Shown here: positions 60,693 through 64,000 of the stretch, piece after piece
Numbering within the stretch: the stretch's first letter is position 1
Layout of the letters: the number at the start of each line of letters is the position of its first letter
Source of the DNA: Scytonema sp045865695
GTDB taxonomy: Bacteria; Cyanobacteriota; Cyanobacteriia; Cyanobacteriales; Nostocaceae
Reading direction: 5' to 3'
Assembly (NCBI RefSeq): GCF_045865695.1
Contig: NZ_BAACAP010000214.1
Location: 21,068 to 85,067, forward strand
DNA length: 64,000 nt
The notes under the pieces: model-generated
What the model saw: the letters and a program-made list of their open reading frames with translations, nothing else
Told to the model about the DNA's origin: nothing
The model's database searches: none
Made by a program: the position numbers and the translations under genes

Positions 60693-61797
60693 GCTGCACC
60701 TCGGAGTTTTCTTCTAAGCTGGGATAAGTGGTAATTTGCTGACGGCGTTTGAAAAGCTGAATTCCTTGAGTGCGGAACCACCCCACTACCCCATCAGGAA
60801 GAACGGTGACAACTATCAAAAATAACGCTCCTTGGAAAAATAGCCAAATTTCGGCAAATTGTTCGCTTAAAAAAGCACGAGCGTAGTTGACTAATAAAGC
60901 TCCTAATATGGCTCCGATTAAAGTAGCACGTCCTCCTACTGCTACCCAAATTACCATTTCAATGGAAAAGGCGATGTCCATGGCTCTGGGTGAGACAGAA
61001 CCACTTTGCAAAGTATACAATGCTCCTGCTATACCGGCGATCGCACCCGAAACTGCAAACACTAACACTTTAAAATCTGTTGGATCGTAGCCAGAAAAAC
61101 GCACTCGGCTTTCGTCATCCCGAATTGCTATTAACAACCTTCCAAAACGTCCACTTGTTAGCCAACGACAGAGTGTATAGGTAGCTGCAAGCAACAAGAC
61201 TGTGAGGCTGTAGAAAATCAACTGGGTTTTTGAATCGCTAACTGTTGCTCCCAATAAAGTCGTAAAATCAATCAACCCATTTGTACCGTTGAACAGACCT
61301 TGTTGACCGTTAAAGAAGTTAAAAAATACAATCGTTGCAGCTTGAGTCAATATAGAAAAATATACACCGCGAATACGGTTGCGGAATACTAAATATCCTA
61401 GTAAACCAGCAAGTATTGCGGGAGCGATCGCAACAGCTATGACTGCAAAAGGGAATGAATAAAAAGGTGTCCAAAACCAGGGGAGTTCCGTTACACCATA
61501 AAGCCCCATAAAATCAGGCAATTCTCCAGGAGGAACTTGCAATTTCAGATGCATGGCAATTGCATACCCACCCAAACCAAAGAAAATTCCGTGTCCCAAA
61601 CTGAGTAACCCAGTGTAACCCCAAATCAGATCGATCCCTAAAGCAACAATGGCTAGCGATAAAAATCGCTCTAACAAATTTAGCCGAAACCCTGAAAGCA
61701 CGACTGGTACGATTAAAATGAGGATGAGTGCGATCGCTACAATCACCCCTACCTCAATTAAAATTAACCTTCTTCCCTTCCAACTCATTCTTTGCAT
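60667..61797 (-). CDS. urtC: Urea ABC transporter permease UrtC
   Basis: 376 residues from the ATG at 61797; the open frame to 61872 runs into the repeat-rich gap and is not needed (another ATG at 61788 is possible). LivM-type permease with about nine helices: LERFLSLAIVALGIDLIWGY, then GLLSLGHGIFFGLGGYAIAM, RVRFSGYDPTDFKVLVFAVS and the cytoplasmic coupling loop. The conserved W-V-A-V-G-G-R-A-T-L-I-G-A segment contacts the ATPases. It forms the channel with UrtB. The last residues (Q-H-E-R-Q-N-L-R-N) overlap urtD. Confidence 0.92.
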   Translation of the reverse strand: MQRMSWKGRRLILIEVGVIVAIALILILIVPVVLSGFRLNLLERFLSLAIVALGIDLIWGYTGLLSLGHGIFFGLGGYAIAMHLKLQVPPGELPDFMGLYGVTELPWFWTPFYSFPFAVIAVAIAPAILAGLLGYLVFRNRIRGVYFSILTQAATIVFFNFFNGQQGLFNGTNGLIDFTTLLGATVSDSKTQLIFYSLTVLLLAATYTLCRWLTSGRFGRLLIAIRDDESRVRFSGYDPTDFKVLVFAVSGAIAGIAGALYTLQSGSVSPRAMDIAFSIEMVIWVAVGGRATLIGAILGALLVNYARAFLSEQFAEIWLFFQGALFLIVVTVLPDGVVGWFRTQGIQLFKRRQQITTYPSLEENSEVQHERQNLRN

Positions 61798-61967
61798 ATT
61801 TGTGGGACAGGCAAGATACCTGTCATATATTTTTATCAGTGAAATATCGGTAGAGTGGGCAATGCCCACCAAAAGATTATGTGGTGGGCATTGCCCACCC
61901 TACGGTACTGATTCTCTTCATCTTTGTGGGATAGGCATCTTACCTGTCATGTACTTTGCAGATCGAG
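61798..61967. repeat. Inverted and direct repeats between urtB and urtC
   Basis: Two 28-base near-copies starting TTTGTGGGACAGGC / TTTGTGGGATAGGC (61800 and 61922), each containing a CAGG...CCTG-type hairpin, flank a large hairpin with arms GTGGGCAATGCCCACCA and TGGTGGGCATTGCCCACCC (about 61855-61902). The block is a mobile palindromic element type within the operon; it could attenuate expression of urtC and later genes. Confidence 0.8.
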
Positions 61968-63128
61968 TTAAATATCTACAGTGCGACCTTTCTGAGGAAA
62001 AATTCCCCCAGGCTTAACCTGTAAAAACACAATAATCAGAGCAAAAACCGTCGCCTTCGCCATACTCGTTGTTGCGAAAAACGCGAACAAATCAGCCAAA
62101 GGTTTAACAGGAGTCAACAACGAAGCCAAAGTTGCAGAACCAATCAAGTAATTCGCCGTACCAATTCCCAATGCTGCTACAATAGTTCCCACCAGATTGC
62201 CTACACCACCCACAACAACAACCATAAAAGTATCGATGATGTAGTTTTGTCCGGTATTCGGTCCCACCGAACCGAGTAAACTAATTGCACAACCAGCGAT
62301 ACCAGCCAATCCCGAACCCAGGGCAAAAGTCATTGCATCAACTTTTTGAGTCGGGATACCCAAACAAGCACTCATACTCCGATTTTGTGTGACAGCGCGA
62401 ATCCTTAATCCCCAATGAGAGCGTTGCAAAAATACATAAATTCCCGTTACACAAACAATCGTTAAAGCAATAATAAATAATCTGGGATAAGGCAATTGCA
62501 CGCCGAGCAAAGATATGCCATCTTGCAACCAATTAGGAGCAGTGACATCCAAATTTTGAGCGCCAAACCAAGGTTGTGTTATTGCTAACTGATAAGTCTC
62601 GCTCAAATACTTACCCGTTGAGATGGCTACTCCCCCTGATAGTAACAAGATCGCTGCCACAACCCAATTCTGAATTCTACCAAAATTTGTACGCTTCTTT
62701 AAAATCCACAAACTACCAAAAAACAACAATAAAAACAAGGCAATTCCAATGACAAGCACCGAATTCACACTCCGGACAAATTGTTGCAAAATTAAACTTA
62801 CACCCCAAGTTGCCAGCAGAGTTTCTAAAGGACGCCCATAGAGATATCGAATGACCCTCCTTTCTAGCAGCCATCCCACAGCAGCTGTTAGTAAAAAAGC
62901 GACAATTAGGGCAAAAAAGATATAAATTTCAAACCATACTCCGCCTAATTGTTTGCAACCATTTTGCACCACAAAAGTTGTGTATGCCCCCAACATCATC
63001 AACTCGCCATGCGCCATGTTGATAACGCCCATGAGTCCAAAAACAATAGCCAGTCCTAGTGCTGCAATTAATAACACAGCACTAATACTAATGCCATTAA
63101 ATACAGCTTCCATAAATCCTGCAAACAC
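61968..63128 (-). CDS. urtB: Urea ABC transporter permease UrtB
   Basis: 386 residues of the LivH type: GISISAVLLIAALGLAIVFG, then LMGVINMAHGELMMLGAYTT as the first hallmark. ETLLATWGVSLILQQFVRSV follows. A central LRIRAVTQNRSMSACLGIPT segment sits at the cytosolic coupling loop, and YIIDTFMVVVVGGVGNLVGT contacts the ATPases. The extra periplasmic segment (LSETYQLAITQPWFGAQNLD) distinguishes UrtB from branched-chain amino-acid permeases. An alternative ATG lies five codons in. It is followed by a repeat-rich gap before urtC. Confidence 0.93.
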   Translation of the reverse strand: MFAGFMEAVFNGISISAVLLIAALGLAIVFGLMGVINMAHGELMMLGAYTTFVVQNGCKQLGGVWFEIYIFFALIVAFLLTAAVGWLLERRVIRYLYGRPLETLLATWGVSLILQQFVRSVNSVLVIGIALFLLLFFGSLWILKKRTNFGRIQNWVVAAILLLSGGVAISTGKYLSETYQLAITQPWFGAQNLDVTAPNWLQDGISLLGVQLPYPRLFIIALTIVCVTGIYVFLQRSHWGLRIRAVTQNRSMSACLGIPTQKVDAMTFALGSGLAGIAGCAISLLGSVGPNTGQNYIIDTFMVVVVGGVGNLVGTIVAALGIGTANYLIGSATLASLLTPVKPLADLFAFFATTSMAKATVFALIIVFLQVKPGGIFPQKGRTVDI

Positions 63129-63195
63129 TTTTTCCTCCCTAAAGGTTAGTAGGGGCGCGGCGGCCTTGCGCCCGTACAGTAGTGGTTATTACTGA

Positions 63196-63221
63196 TGACC
63201 AATGACAAATGACAAATGACA
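63196..63221. repeat. GACCAATGA/GACAAATGA short repeat before urtB
   Basis: Three copies of an octamer or nonamer (TGACCAATGACAAATGACAA) lie in the urtA-urtB gap; upstream at 63150 is a small GC-rich GGGCGCGGCGGCCTTGCGCC palindrome. Confidence 0.75.
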
Positions 63222-63223
63222 AT

Positions 63224-64000
63224 TTACGTTTTCTTATATTTACCACCTTTAGCTGGATCGGACCAATCACAAGAAAATGCTTTAGTCTCTTTCACAAATT
63301 GATTCCAAGGAATTGGTTCAACAGGAGCTGGAGTAGCATAGACAATATTAAACAAACCATCATCTCTTACCTGACCTATCCGCACAATTTTTGATAGGTG
63401 ATGATTGGCATTCATTGTGACTTTACCTTCTGGAGCATCAAAAGTTTGACCGTATGCTGCCAACCGTACCTTAGCTAAGTCAGTTGTCTTAGCTTTTTCT
63501 ACTGCTTGTTTCCATAAATAAATAGCAGTATAAGCCGCTTCCATGGGATCGTTTGTTACCCGTTCTGCACCGTATTCTTTTTTGAAGGCTTCAACAAATT
63601 TCTTGTTAGCAGGAGTATCTACTGTTTGAAAGTAGTTCCACGCTGCGTAATGACCTTTGAGATACTGCATGCCAATTGCCTTGACTTCTTCTTCGGCAAT
63701 ACTGACAGACATGGAAGGATATTTATCTGCTGTTAATCCTGCTGCTTTTAATTGTTTGAAAAAAGCAACATTGCTATCACCATTTAGCGTATTGTAAATG
63801 ACTCCACCATTTGGTAGAGCTTGCTTAATTTTGGTAATAATAGGTGTCACTTCTGTGTTACCAAGTGGTAAGTAATCTTCCCCTACTGTTTTCCCACCAA
63901 GTGCTTCTAGTTGAGATTTAATAATTGTGTTGGCTGTACGGGGAAAAACGTAATCAGAGCCGACTAAGAAGAATTCTTTGCCCTTATTTTTTAGCAACCA
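63224..64000 (-). CDS. urtA: Urea ABC transporter substrate-binding protein UrtA, 5' part outside window
   Basis: 258 codons of the C-terminal part are visible; the frame is open at position 64000, so the N-terminal signal sequence and the first lobe lie beyond. The visible region is the second lobe of a type I periplasmic binding protein: FLVGSDYVFPRTANTIIKSQ, IITKIKQALPNGGVIYNTLN, GHYAAWNYFQTVDTPANKKF and NDPMEAAYTAIYLWKQAVEK are highly typical of UrtA. The C-terminus contains one Cys (FSCDWSDPAKGGKYKK). It binds urea or short amides outside the cytosol and passes them to UrtBC. Confidence 0.95.
   Translation of the reverse strand, partial: WLLKNKGKEFFLVGSDYVFPRTANTIIKSQLEALGGKTVGEDYLPLGNTEVTPIITKIKQALPNGGVIYNTLNGDSNVAFFKQLKAAGLTADKYPSMSVSIAEEEVKAIGMQYLKGHYAAWNYFQTVDTPANKKFVEAFKKEYGAERVTNDPMEAAYTAIYLWKQAVEKAKTTDLAKVRLAAYGQTFDAPEGKVTMNANHHLSKIVRIGQVRDDGLFNIVYATPAPVEPIPWNQFVKETKAFSCDWSDPAKGGKYKKT

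Noticed and set aside
1..64000. Search for CRISPR arrays, tRNA and rRNA genes
   Set aside because: No regularly spaced repeats with unique spacers were seen; repeated units are tandem heptamers or palindromes. No cloverleaf with a GGTTCRANYCC arm was recognised by eye; a covariance-model scan was not possible.

Overview
The window reads as chromosome of a filamentous, probably Nostocales-type cyanobacterium. The grounds are the abundance of HIP1 octamers (GCGATCGC), several families of short tandem repeats (AATTACG-, GGGAGTA-, CCAGTGA-, CCCCATG- and CTGGTCA-type units), dispersed hairpin repeats, a urea ABC transporter operon, an alternative quinol-oxidase-like terminal oxidase, and many genes of cyanobacterial type. 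No rRNA, tRNA or CRISPR array was recognised by eye. All functions are read from the sequence and family knowledge; no database search was run.

Layout. 1-6651: accessory redox and stress genes in visible decay: an SDR cut by the window edge, a royal-jelly/Yellow-type secreted protein, a truncated erythromycin esterase, a zinc alcohol dehydrogenase, a quinone oxidoreductase with an in-frame TAG, two gene relics and a secreted CWB2-like protein. 6869-12166: a PaoABC-type molybdenum aldehyde dehydrogenase operon, a frameshifted small membrane protein, a DUF1622 protein and an HPP protein. 12252-12916: an MqsA antitoxin whose MqsR toxin has lost its N-terminal half. 12932-19024 (minus): a respiratory operon with two DUF2231 membrane proteins, oxidase subunits II, I and III, a small membrane protein and a type II NADH dehydrogenase. 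Subunit II lacks the CuA ligands, so a short NAD(P)H-to-quinone-to-O2 chain is likely. 19789-26111: a coiled-coil repeat protein, a GH65 phosphorylase, a truncated hydrolase, a broken DUF2171 gene and a FUSC-type membrane protein. 26294-29608 (minus): a NasA/NapA-like molybdoenzyme, an unknown helical protein and an HPP (nitrite-transporter-like) protein. 29957-32799 (minus): RtcB RNA ligase, a COG0523 metallochaperone GTPase and archease, in one RNA-ligation operon. 33299-36894: a four-gene membrane cassette built around a membrane-fused spermidine-synthase-like protein and DUF4178.

37014-47159 is the most striking region. It holds a peptide-export island with a C39-peptidase ABC exporter, an HlyD adaptor and a second NHLM-type ABC ATPase/permease, all on the minus strand. 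Interspersed on the plus strand are three small peptide genes with double-glycine-type leaders and unrelated, repetitive cores. Precursors 1 and 2 arose by duplication that included about 400 bp of upstream DNA. Precursors 2 and 3 share a promoter-proximal element, and precursors 1 and 3 share a terminator-like hairpin. No modification enzyme is visible.

47494-49390 is an IS607-type element (serine recombinase TnpA plus RNA-guided-nuclease family TnpB). 49494-59094 holds a dihydrolipoamide acyltransferase, an unknown secreted protein, YlqD, an acyl-ACP/CoA synthetase, a small 58-residue membrane protein, a GT39-like glycosyltransferase, a VapC relic split by an insertion, and a Rieske oxygenase divergent from a TetR regulator. 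59213-64000 (minus) is urtABCDE, with urtA running off the window end.
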